Source of the DNA: Candidatus Thorarchaeota archaeon MP11T_1
GTDB taxonomy: Archaea > Asgardarchaeota > Thorarchaeia > Thorarchaeales > Thorarchaeaceae
Direction of reading: 5' to 3'
Assembly: GCA_002825515.1 (NCBI GenBank)
Contig: PJET01000014.1
Coordinates: 1-22,695, forward strand
Length of the DNA stretch: 22,695 nucleotides
The translations under genes and the position numbers were made by a program. The notes under the pieces were generated by a model. The model ran no database searches. It was not told where the DNA came from and was given only the letters and a program-made list of their open reading frames with translations. Position 1 is the first letter of the stretch; each line of letters starts with the position of its first letter. Positions 16,055 through 21,809 of the stretch are shown one piece after another.

Positions 16055-16897
16055 ATGCGATTTCCTAACAATCGGGCATATCATGTGATATATGATGAGT
16101 CGTTAATGGACGCAGTCCAGTATGCAGCAAAGAATGATTGGACAAGTGTAGTCCCTGACATTGGCGTTCCTGCTTTCTCTCCTGATAAAATATCGTCTGA
16201 GGAACGAGCACGTTTGAGAGAAATGTCGCGAGAACTATCTATCGGATGGGGTTTCCATGCAGCAGGTGATAACATCAGTCTGTTTTCGACCTATCCTCCA
16301 ATAAGGACTGGAATTATCCAATACTTTAAACAGACAATCAATCTTGCTCGAGAGATTAGTACTGGACCAACAAATGTTGTAATTCATGCAGGTGCTCCTC
16401 CAAAGTTCAAGAAAGCTCGGAATCAGCCTGACAATTATAATGAGATGCATCGTGATTTCTACGCTCAAACACTCCGAGAAAACATAACTACGCTAATCGA
16501 ACATGCTTTCCCTCACGTCAGGATAGCGATTGAAAATACTGGGTGGAATTCCTTAATCCGTGATGTGATACGCTCGCTTCTTCCCAAAGGGCTGAAGCTA
16601 TGTTTAGACATTCCGAAACTCTATGGACCCGGATTCAAAATTCTAGAGGAAGACTGGAATTTTATCAAGGAACACAAAGGGTTCATTGAAGTAGTTCATA
16701 TCCATGATATTGACCCAACACTGGGTTCGCACCAAGTTATAGGAGAAGGGATTCTTGATTTCGAAAGGTACCTTCGTTTTTTGAGTGAGATTCAAACCAA
16801 ACCACAATATGTTTTCGAAGTCCGACCACGCGAAGCTGCTCATGAAAGCCTTCTGAAACTCGGTCGGCTACTAGATATTCTGAACTTGACCCTCTAG
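16055..16897 (+). CDS. Sugar phosphate isomerase/epimerase-like TIM barrel (AP2Ec fold)
   Basis: A 280-residue xylose isomerase-like TIM barrel. Metal-ligand style strands are visible: WGFHAAGD, VVIHAGAP (His), IAIENTGWN (Glu), LCLDIPKL (Asp), VVHIHDID (His) and the closing GEGILDFERYLRFL and FEVRPRE (Glu). The family includes sugar isomerases, endonuclease IV and many unknown enzymes. It starts 47 bases after dihydropyrimidinase and probably shares its transcript, so a role linked to pyrimidine or hydantoin metabolism is possible but not shown. No ribosome-binding site is visible before ATG 16055. Confidence 0.82.
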   Translation: MRFPNNRAYHVIYDESLMDAVQYAAKNDWTSVVPDIGVPAFSPDKISSEERARLREMSRELSIGWGFHAAGDNISLFSTYPPIRTGIIQYFKQTINLAREISTGPTNVVIHAGAPPKFKKARNQPDNYNEMHRDFYAQTLRENITTLIEHAFPHVRIAIENTGWNSLIRDVIRSLLPKGLKLCLDIPKLYGPGFKILEEDWNFIKEHKGFIEVVHIHDIDPTLGSHQVIGEGILDFERYLRFLSEIQTKPQYVFEVRPREAAHESLLKLGRLLDILNLTL

Positions 16898-16903
16898 ATT
16901 TTT

Positions 16904-16996
16904 CTAAATCTGCATTGAGAAAAGAATGTAGAAAATCAAGGCGATAATGAAAAGCACTACTCCAATAATCAAAGCAAGAACAGTTCTGAGTTCCAT
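16904..16996 (-). CDS. 30-residue single-span membrane microprotein
   Basis: A very short gene: ATG 16996, 30 residues, TAG. The protein starts MELRTVLALIIGVV and is one continuous hydrophobic helix (about residues 5-27) ending SMQI. GAGGT at 17004-17008 lies 7 bases before the ATG, and the start is 5 bases past the stop of the last PH-domain gene, so it reads as the final gene of that operon. Single-span peptides of this size often are accessory subunits of membrane complexes (as CydX or KdpF are in bacteria). Function here is unknown. It ends 6 bases from a convergent gene. Confidence 0.65.
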   Translation of the reverse strand: MELRTVLALIIGVVLFIIALIFYILFSMQI

Positions 16997-17001
16997 TACT
17001 T

Positions 17002-17775
17002 TTACCTCTCTTGTTGCTGAATAACCAAGGCATCTCTAATCTCACGAAACGCTTCCAGTGTTTTATCGTTGAATATTCTCTTTCTTTTGCTTGTTTTTCC
17101 AATCGTTTCAATTGGAAGTGGAGCTCGACCAAATCCTCGAAGTTCACGTAGAATGAAGTCTCTGAGTTCTTCGTGAAACTTTACACCTTCAATATTCTCC
17201 TCAGCAGCTCCTCCTCTCATAAGCCTCTGAAGGATTAGTGCAATCACTCCGCCTCCGCCTTGTGCTGTGGGGGACTTAGCTGCAGTTTCAATCTGTATAG
17301 TCCCAATTCCAAATAGCCTGTCGAAGACTCCCCGTCTCGTCTTCACATATGTAATTGTACGGAAAGGGACATGTCTCTCCGTTATTTGTATAATACCCTT
17401 GCGAACATAAATTTCAGGGCTAACATCGCCTTCCCAACTAGCCAATGAGTAATCAATGCGCTTGACGTAGATATATGTGTAAATCATCCAAAGTACAAAG
17501 ACACTAACTGATAAGGTCCAATAGAAAAGATTGAAGGTTTCCCAACCAAGTATGTAGAAGATTTCAAACCATATGGCTATCTCTAAGATATCCATTACAA
17601 ACAATGGATCGTTCGAGAGTGCATAGAATACGAATATGCCAATCCAGATGAGGATCAATATAATGAGCACACGTAACCACTTCTTGTAGAGAAAGGCATT
17701 GTCTGGATGGAACACTCTCCCGCTTACCACTTGTTCAATAGGCGGTTTTATGACTCGCCCTTCTCCTTGAGTCAT
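17002..17775 (-). CDS. bPH2 (YdbS-like) membrane protein, paralogue D
   Basis: A 257-residue member of the bacterial PH-domain-2 class. Layout: the N-terminal VIKPPIEQVVSGRVFHP motif shared by the paralogues, two or three membrane segments (about 34-52, 62-78 and 84-104), then the bPH2 core EIYVRKGIIQITERHVPFRTITY...GVFDRLFGIGTIQIET, and a C-terminal helical tail. It is the most divergent of the four: it holds a Gly-rich hydrophobic insertion at about 174-190 and lacks the conserved DPYxxGTEVV block. GAGG 8 bases before ATG 17775 supports the start; the gap to paralogue C is 10 bases. The PH fold suggests a lipid or protein contact at the membrane surface. Confidence 0.82.
   Translation of the reverse strand: MTQGEGRVIKPPIEQVVSGRVFHPDNAFLYKKWLRVLIILILIWIGIFVFYALSNDPLFVMDILEIAIWFEIFYILGWETFNLFYWTLSVSVFVLWMIYTYIYVKRIDYSLASWEGDVSPEIYVRKGIIQITERHVPFRTITYVKTRRGVFDRLFGIGTIQIETAAKSPTAQGGGGVIALILQRLMRGGAAEENIEGVKFHEELRDFILRELRGFGRAPLPIETIGKTSKRKRIFNDKTLEAFREIRDALVIQQQER
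17004..17008 (-). promoter_or_regulatory. Ribosome-binding site of the 30-residue gene
   Basis: GAGGT on the minus strand, 7 bases before ATG 16996. It overlaps the stop codon of the upstream PH-domain gene, which suggests coupled translation. Confidence 0.55.
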
Positions 17776-17785
17776 GGCACATTCC

Positions 17786-18499
17786 TCACTTTCTGTCTTT
17801 CTTCAATAGGTCTCGAATCTCTCGTAGAACTAGAAGGATCTCATCCTCTATGTTGTATTCCACTTTTGGTACCTGTTCTTCTTCGGGGTACACGACTTCA
17901 GTGCCTGTCACATAGGGATCTTTGAACTTTCGGAGTTCCATGAGGATGAAATCTCGCAACTCCTCGTAGAAGGTCAAACCTTCTAGTTTCTCCTCAGATG
18001 ACTGAAAGGAACTTCCAGATCCACCAGCTGTTTCAACCTCTATTGAGCCAATTCCAAACAATCGATCGAAGGGTCCTGCCACACTTTGAATGTTCGTGAT
18101 GGTTCTGAAGGGAACATGTTTCCTTGTTATGTTGATGAGTCCCTTTTTCACATAGATTTCCGGCATTGTTTCACCGGATTTACCAACAACCGAATATTCG
18201 AAAGATCTGATATAGATGGGGTATACAATCAAGTAGGGTATCAAAACACTTAGGGTTATGACCCAATACCAGAAATTTAGGGGTAACCATATGACCGCCA
18301 GATATCCTGTTGGTCCACTTACTAGTTCAACAAGCCAGAATACGAAAAACATTGAACCAATAACAATCACCCATATCATGAATGCGCTAAAGATACCAAG
18401 AAACCAGTTCTTGTTTCGGAAATACTTTGATGGCTTGAAGACTTTCCCTCGTGCGATTTCTTCAATCGGGGGTTTGATTACTTTACCTCTACCTGACAT
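17786..18499 (-). CDS. bPH2 (YdbS-like) membrane protein, paralogue C
   Basis: 237 residues. It has the N-terminal VIKPPIEEIARGKVFKP motif, two membrane segments (about 33-58 and 72-97), the bPH2 core with PEIYVKKGLINITRKHVPFR, then the GPFDRLFGIGSIEVET turn, and the C-terminal EEKLEGLTFYEELRDFILMEL and DPYVTGTEVV blocks followed by a charged coiled helix. It is closely related to paralogues A and B, so arose by tandem duplication. It starts 7 bases after the stop of paralogue B. Bacterial bPH2 proteins occur in loci for bacteriocin export and self-protection and are thought to act at the membrane; the archaeal role is not known. Confidence 0.85.
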   Translation of the reverse strand: MSGRGKVIKPPIEEIARGKVFKPSKYFRNKNWFLGIFSAFMIWVIVIGSMFFVFWLVELVSGPTGYLAVIWLPLNFWYWVITLSVLIPYLIVYPIYIRSFEYSVVGKSGETMPEIYVKKGLINITRKHVPFRTITNIQSVAGPFDRLFGIGSIEVETAGGSGSSFQSSEEKLEGLTFYEELRDFILMELRKFKDPYVTGTEVVYPEEEQVPKVEYNIEDEILLVLREIRDLLKKDRK

Positions 18500-18506
18500 G
18501 TGTGTT

Positions 18507-19268
18507 TCATTTCTCCTTCTCTAATTTGTTGTCAATCTTTTCTAACACAATCCTAATCTCACGGAGTGTTATGAGTATCTCGTCGTCAAGACTATCACTC
18601 AATCTTGGGACTTTTTCATCAACAGGCTGAACCACCTCTGTACCTATAACATAAGGATCCCTAAACCTTCTGAGTTCTTGCAGGACAAAATCCCTCACTT
18701 GCTCATAGAATGTGATTCCTTCGAGTTTCTCTTCTGGGCTTCGACCAGCTTGAGCACCACCCGAGAATCCCGCAGTTTGAATCTCAACAGTGCCTATCCC
18801 AAACATCCGGTCTATTGGACCAGCTCTGGAAGCGATGTTCGTAATTGTACGGAATGGCACATGTTTCTTTGTAACATTGATGAGACCTTTCTTAACATAG
18901 ATTTCTGGCATTGTGGTCCCAGCCTTAGAGATGACACTATACTCAAAGCTTCGTATATACATCGGAATGGCAATCAGTATTGGGAGGAACCAGAACACTG
19001 ACGAAACCACATACCAGAAGTTGACAGCAGGTAACCAGTCATAGAAGATGACCCAAAAGAGTGGAACCCAGTCACTAGCGGTGTCTGACGCTCCTATCCA
19101 CGATCCAAGTACAAGAATACCTATTGCACATAACCAAAGGAACAACCAGACAATTACTGCTCCAAACCATTCCTTGTAGTAGAATCGTCGATCTGGTTTG
19201 AACACTCTTCCAGCGGTCACATCCTCCATTGGAGGTTTAATCACAACACTCCTGCTGTCACGTTCCAT
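18507..19268 (-). CDS. bPH2 (YdbS-like) membrane protein, paralogue B
   Basis: 253 residues: VIKPPMEDVTAGRVFKP at the N-terminus, two membrane segments (about 35-58 and 82-105), the bPH2 core PEIYVKKGLINVTKKHVPFR with RAGPIDRMFGIGTVEIQTAG, a linker, and the C-terminal FYEQVRDFVLQELRRFRDPY plus GTEVV and LDDEILITLREIR helix, which could form a coiled coil between paralogues. Its ATG directly follows the TAA of the 70-residue gene (TAAATG, no gap), so the two are translated together. Shares the longest stretches with paralogue A. Confidence 0.85.
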   Translation of the reverse strand: MERDSRSVVIKPPMEDVTAGRVFKPDRRFYYKEWFGAVIVWLFLWLCAIGILVLGSWIGASDTASDWVPLFWVIFYDWLPAVNFWYVVSSVFWFLPILIAIPMYIRSFEYSVISKAGTTMPEIYVKKGLINVTKKHVPFRTITNIASRAGPIDRMFGIGTVEIQTAGFSGGAQAGRSPEEKLEGITFYEQVRDFVLQELRRFRDPYVIGTEVVQPVDEKVPRLSDSLDDEILITLREIRIVLEKIDNKLEKEK

Positions 19269-19481
19269 TTATACCATCTTCCTTTTCCGAGAATATTCTT
19301 CTCTGATTGCAAAACCACCTAAAAAGAAAACAAAACCTATTCCCTCAAGAACTCCTCCCATAAAGTAAAGGATTTCCGGTCCTCCAAGGGTCCCGCTCAA
19401 CATTCCGACAATCTCGAGGAGCATTATGAGACCACCAAATGACATGAGAACGGTGCCTATACTTTTCCTTCTCTCTGACAC
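19269..19481 (-). CDS. 70-residue two-span membrane protein
   Basis: A small protein with a basic N-terminus (MSERRKS), a hydrophobic segment at about 8-30, a Gly/Pro turn (GTLGGPE), a second segment at about 36-58, and a strongly basic tail (REEYSRKRKMV). Both ends are therefore probably cytoplasmic. Its GTG start lies 1 base after the stop of the 32-residue gene, and its stop abuts the start of paralogue B, so it is embedded in the PH-domain operon. I do not recognise a family. It may be a partner subunit of the PH-domain proteins. Confidence 0.7.
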   Translation of the reverse strand: MSERRKSIGTVLMSFGGLIMLLEIVGMLSGTLGGPEILYFMGGVLEGIGFVFFLGGFAIREEYSRKRKMV

Positions 19482-19482
19482 T

Positions 19483-19581
19483 TCATATCAACCCCATATA
19501 GCTAACTAGTAATAGGAGGAAGAGAATGAGAACTATGATCAAAAGGACTACTTTGCCCGCAAGTCGAGCCGCACTCACCAT
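19483..19581 (-). CDS. 32-residue single-span membrane microprotein
   Basis: ATG 19581, 32 residues, TGA. The protein starts MVSAARLAGKVVLLII and is almost wholly hydrophobic from residue 11 to 27, ending SYMGLI. GGAGG at 19590-19594 is 8 bases before the ATG. The stop is 1 base before the next gene of the operon. It has the same plan as the 30-residue gene at the other end of the operon: a short N-terminus with one or two basic residues, then one long aliphatic helix. Function unknown; a subunit of a PH-protein membrane complex is the simplest reading. A toxin-like or leaderless-bacteriocin-like peptide cannot be ruled out but is less likely because it lacks cationic amphipathic character. 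Confidence 0.65.
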   Translation of the reverse strand: MVSAARLAGKVVLLIIVLILFLLLLVSYMGLI

Positions 19582-19634
19582 TGTTGCCGCCTCCGAAGGT
19601 TTTTGTAACTCTTGTCTTCACACTTCATTCTCAT
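19575..19634 (-). CDS. Possible 19-residue basic peptide, overlapping the microprotein start
   Basis: ATG 19634 to TGA at 19575-19577, in another frame from the 32-residue gene and overlapping its first codons. The peptide is strongly basic (RMK, then K residues and RRRQQW at the end) with one Cys. GGAGG at 19640-19644, 5 bases before the ATG, is as good as any site in the window. Either it is a coupling or leader peptide for the membrane microprotein, or the GGAGG is an unused site. Coding is unproven. Confidence 0.35.
   Translation of the reverse strand: MRMKCEDKSYKNLRRRQQW
19590..19594 (-). promoter_or_regulatory. Ribosome-binding site of the 32-residue gene
   Basis: GGAGG on the minus strand, 8 bases before ATG 19581. 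It lies inside the possible 19-residue frame, so translation of that frame would affect its access. Confidence 0.55.
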
Positions 19635-19645
19635 TGTTTCCTCCA

Positions 19646-20380
19646 CTATAGTTTTGATTTGAGAATCTCCCTGATATCGTGAAGTGCTAGCAGGATTTCA
19701 TCGTCGAGTGTGCTGTCACTTCTCTGAACTGGTTCATCCCGTGGAGTAACCACTTCAGTTCCCAGAGTGTAAGGGTCTCTAAACCGTCTCAATTCACGTA
19801 GGACAAACTGCGTAAGCTCTTGATAGAACTTGATACCTTCCAGTTTCTCTTCCGGGCCACTTTGACCAGTCGGTCCTCCTGAGTAGCCTGCAGTCTGAAT
19901 CTCAACGGTACCGATTCTGAATAACCTATCAAAGACTCCAGCTCTACTAGCAATGTTAGTGATAGTTCTAAAGGGTACATGCTTTCGAGTGATGTTAAGT
20001 ATGCCCTTTTTGACGTATATCTCTGGCATTGCTGTGCCTGACTCAGAAATGACTGCATATTCAATAGATTTCACATAGACGACAATACCCGCTAATGCCG
20101 GGATCAGCCAGACTAGATGAAAAATCCATATCCACATACTTATTGTTGGCAACCATTGAAGAATTGCTAACCGCTCATATGCAGTCCAGCTTTCAAAGAA
20201 TCCAATCAACCATGCAGTACCCCAAAGGGCGAAGATGGTCAGTGCCCATGTCACCACTGCAAAGGCAATAGTCATGAACCACCACTTGTTTCTCAGAGCA
20301 CTCACTGGCTTGAATGTTCTCCCAAAGGACACGTCCTGAGGGGATTCCAAAACTCCTTGTAATCCGTTCGCTACAACCAA
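19646..20380 (-). CDS. bPH2 (YdbS-like) membrane protein, paralogue A
   Basis: 244 residues, first PH-domain gene of the operon. Two membrane segments (about 33-62 and 80-103), then the bPH2 core with PEIYVKKGILNITRKHVPFR and RAGVFDRLFRIGTVEIQTAG, and the C-terminal LRRFRDPYTLGTEVV and LDDEILLALHDIR blocks. Its N-terminus departs from the others: the VIKPP motif is replaced by VLESPQDVSFGRTFKP. TTG 20380 is used; GTGAT at 20386-20390, overlapping the stop of the HTH gene, lies 5 bases upstream, so translation is coupled to that gene. Confidence 0.82.
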   Translation of the reverse strand: MVVANGLQGVLESPQDVSFGRTFKPVSALRNKWWFMTIAFAVVTWALTIFALWGTAWLIGFFESWTAYERLAILQWLPTISMWIWIFHLVWLIPALAGIVVYVKSIEYAVISESGTAMPEIYVKKGILNITRKHVPFRTITNIASRAGVFDRLFRIGTVEIQTAGYSGGPTGQSGPEEKLEGIKFYQELTQFVLRELRRFRDPYTLGTEVVTPRDEPVQRSDSTLDDEILLALHDIREILKSKL

Positions 20381-20386
20381 TAATTA

Positions 20387-20887
20387 TCACGACTCCTTTC
20401 GTTTGTAACGCGGGATTTCCTTTGCCGCGAGCTTGTTGAATATCGCAACTGACTGCTGAGTCATAGGTAGCTGTTCTTCATCGGGGCGGAGAGTAATGTT
20501 GTACTCCTCCATAATTGTGTCAAGTGTCTCCCTGCACTCTGCCTCCTTTGGACACTCTGGGCAGAGCTTTCCCGCGTAGGAGTCATGTCTATACCATACG
20601 ATTACACCAAGCTTCATTGTGAAGATGATGTATACTTGGGCATTTGCTTGATAGTCAAACCCGATGAGAATTCCCTTGTAGTCAAGTAGGCTCTCGACGT
20701 CGAGCCGATGACTACTTGCTTGTGAATTCAGCGCTTTCGCGATCTTCTTTCGTGCTCTGTTGAGCACTCGCGATACATAGGCGGGACTCCAATCCTCTTC
20801 TGCACTCTGTTCAGCAATGTCTGTAGTACTGAGTCCTTTCTGGAACTGTTCCCAGACCATTGCTTCATGCGTTGAGAGTTGAGGCAT
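20387..20887 (-). CDS. HTH regulator with a C-x2-C-x5-C motif
   Basis: 166 residues. The N-terminus (about 1-52) is a sigma-region-4/Tfx-like helix-turn-helix: MPQLSTHEAMVWEQF, then GLSTTDIAEQS and SPAYVSRVLNRARKKIAKAL as recognition region. A middle beta-rich part (about 70-100) is followed by C109-x2-C112-x5-C118, a possible iron-sulfur, zinc or thiol-switch site, and a basic C-terminal tail (YKRKES). The frame is open to 21040, but ATG 20887 is fixed by GGTGA at 20895-20899, 7 bases upstream. As the first gene of the PH-domain operon and divergent from the ABC genes it is the natural candidate regulator of both (inference). Confidence 0.75.
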   Translation of the reverse strand: MPQLSTHEAMVWEQFQKGLSTTDIAEQSAEEDWSPAYVSRVLNRARKKIAKALNSQASSHRLDVESLLDYKGILIGFDYQANAQVYIIFTMKLGVIVWYRHDSYAGKLCPECPKEAECRETLDTIMEEYNITLRPDEEQLPMTQQSVAIFNKLAAKEIPRYKRKES

Positions 20888-20894
20888 TCTTGAT

Positions 20895-20899
20895 TCACC
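20895..20899 (-). promoter_or_regulatory. Ribosome-binding site fixing the HTH gene start
   Basis: GGTGA on the minus strand, 7 bases before ATG 20887. It rules against the 51-residue upstream extension, which would cover the promoter region. Confidence 0.6.
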
Positions 20900-20960
20900 G
20901 CGTTGTTGTTCATACCACAATATGAACCTTTTGTGGTAATTCCTTGTTACATTATTGGGA

Positions 20961-20978
20961 AAATTTATATATAAATTT
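20961..20978. promoter_or_regulatory. Palindromic TATA region shared by divergent operons
   Basis: AAATTTATA followed by its exact reverse complement, an 18-bp perfect palindrome. On the plus strand it is preceded by GGGAAA, a BRE-like block, so a TBP/TFB promoter for the ABC genes is likely, with transcription starting near 20992-20998. The same TATA can serve the HTH/PH operon on the other strand. Confidence 0.6.
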
Positions 20979-20984
20979 GTTGAA

Positions 20985-21007
20985 TGTTTACCTAGATTTG
21001 GTAAACA
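20985..21007. promoter_or_regulatory. Inverted repeat overlapping the predicted ABC transcription start
   Basis: TGTTTACC, 7-base spacer, GGTAAACA: perfect 8-bp arms. It lies about 24-30 bases past the TATA centre, where a bound protein would block initiation. A third copy of the half-site, TGTTTAC, follows at 21013-21019, 28 bases after the first. Operator function is inferred. Confidence 0.55.
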
Positions 21008-21033
21008 ATTTGTGTTTACTGAAGGTGGAAAAA

Positions 21034-21804
21034 ATGGCAAATAATGGGATTGTTATTCGAACACGCGGCCTGAACAAGAGATTCGATACTGTTCATGCCG
21101 TCAGAGATCTGGACCTAGAGGTTCGGTCTGGTAGTAGGTTTGGATTCCTTGGTCCGAATGGAGCTGGGAAGACAACCACAGTCCGTATCCTATCTGGACT
21201 CATGAAACAGACAAGTGGCGACGCCACAGTATGTGGTTTTGACGTCAGCACACAACGCGATTCAATCAAGGCTGTGACTGGTCTGCTTCCCGAGTCTCCC
21301 GGATTGTACTCAAAGCTGTCAGCTGTAGAGTTTCTAGAGTTCATAGGAGCATTGAATGGAAGAAATGGGGACGCACTGAACAGGCGTATTGACATTATGC
21401 TTGACATGCTCGGACTAGAGGGTCGACAGAACGACCTCTTGGAGTCCTACTCTTCTGGAATGAAACAGAAAGTACTTGTCGCTTCAACACTGTTGAGCGA
21501 ACCCAAACTTGTCTTCTTAGACGAGCCTACTTCAAGGCTTGATCCAGCGGCAAGCGCCCTGGTGAAGGACATCATACTTGTCTTGGCTCAAGAAACTGAA
21601 ACCAGTTTCTTCATCTGCTCACACCAGACCTCTTTTGTTGAGGATGTTTGTGATGTAGTTGGAATCCTTAATGATGGTGCACTTGTTACCCTTGGTTCTC
21701 CTGAGGAGATCATTGAGACCACTGGCACGAAAGATCTTGAAGCTGCATATCTGAAGATAGTGGGCGGTCATGTAGACAGGAAAACCCTGTTAGCCTGGAG
21801 GTAA
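21034..21804 (+). CDS. ABC transporter ATP-binding protein (exporter type)
   Basis: 256 residues, a single nucleotide-binding domain of the CcmA/DrrA-like class. Seen: Walker A GPNGAGKTT (about 41-49), Q-loop region LLPESPGLYSKLS, signature YSSGMKQKV in place of LSGGQ, Walker B LVFLDEPT, D-loop and H-loop SHQT. AGGTGG at 21023-21028, 5 bases before ATG 21034, fixes the start, though the frame runs back to 20944 through the promoter. The permease gene follows with 5 bases between stop and start. The cargo is unknown; such pairs often export lipids, peptides or drugs. Divergence from the PH-domain operon across a shared promoter suggests joint regulation. Confidence 0.9.
   Translation: MANNGIVIRTRGLNKRFDTVHAVRDLDLEVRSGSRFGFLGPNGAGKTTTVRILSGLMKQTSGDATVCGFDVSTQRDSIKAVTGLLPESPGLYSKLSAVEFLEFIGALNGRNGDALNRRIDIMLDMLGLEGRQNDLLESYSSGMKQKVLVASTLLSEPKLVFLDEPTSRLDPAASALVKDIILVLAQETETSFFICSHQTSFVEDVCDVVGILNDGALVTLGSPEEIIETTGTKDLEAAYLKIVGGHVDRKTLLAWR
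21797..21802 (+). promoter_or_regulatory. Ribosome-binding site of the permease gene
   Basis: GGAGGT at the very end of the ATPase gene, 7 bases before ATG 21810. Confidence 0.6.
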
Positions 21805-21809
21805 TGCTG

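Noticed and set aside
16904..19581. Reading the microproteins as leaderless bacteriocins, by analogy with bacterial bPH2 loci
   Set aside because: Both peptides are plain aliphatic single spans without the cationic, Trp-containing amphipathic make-up of such bacteriocins. A subunit role is more likely, so this is kept only as a minor alternative.
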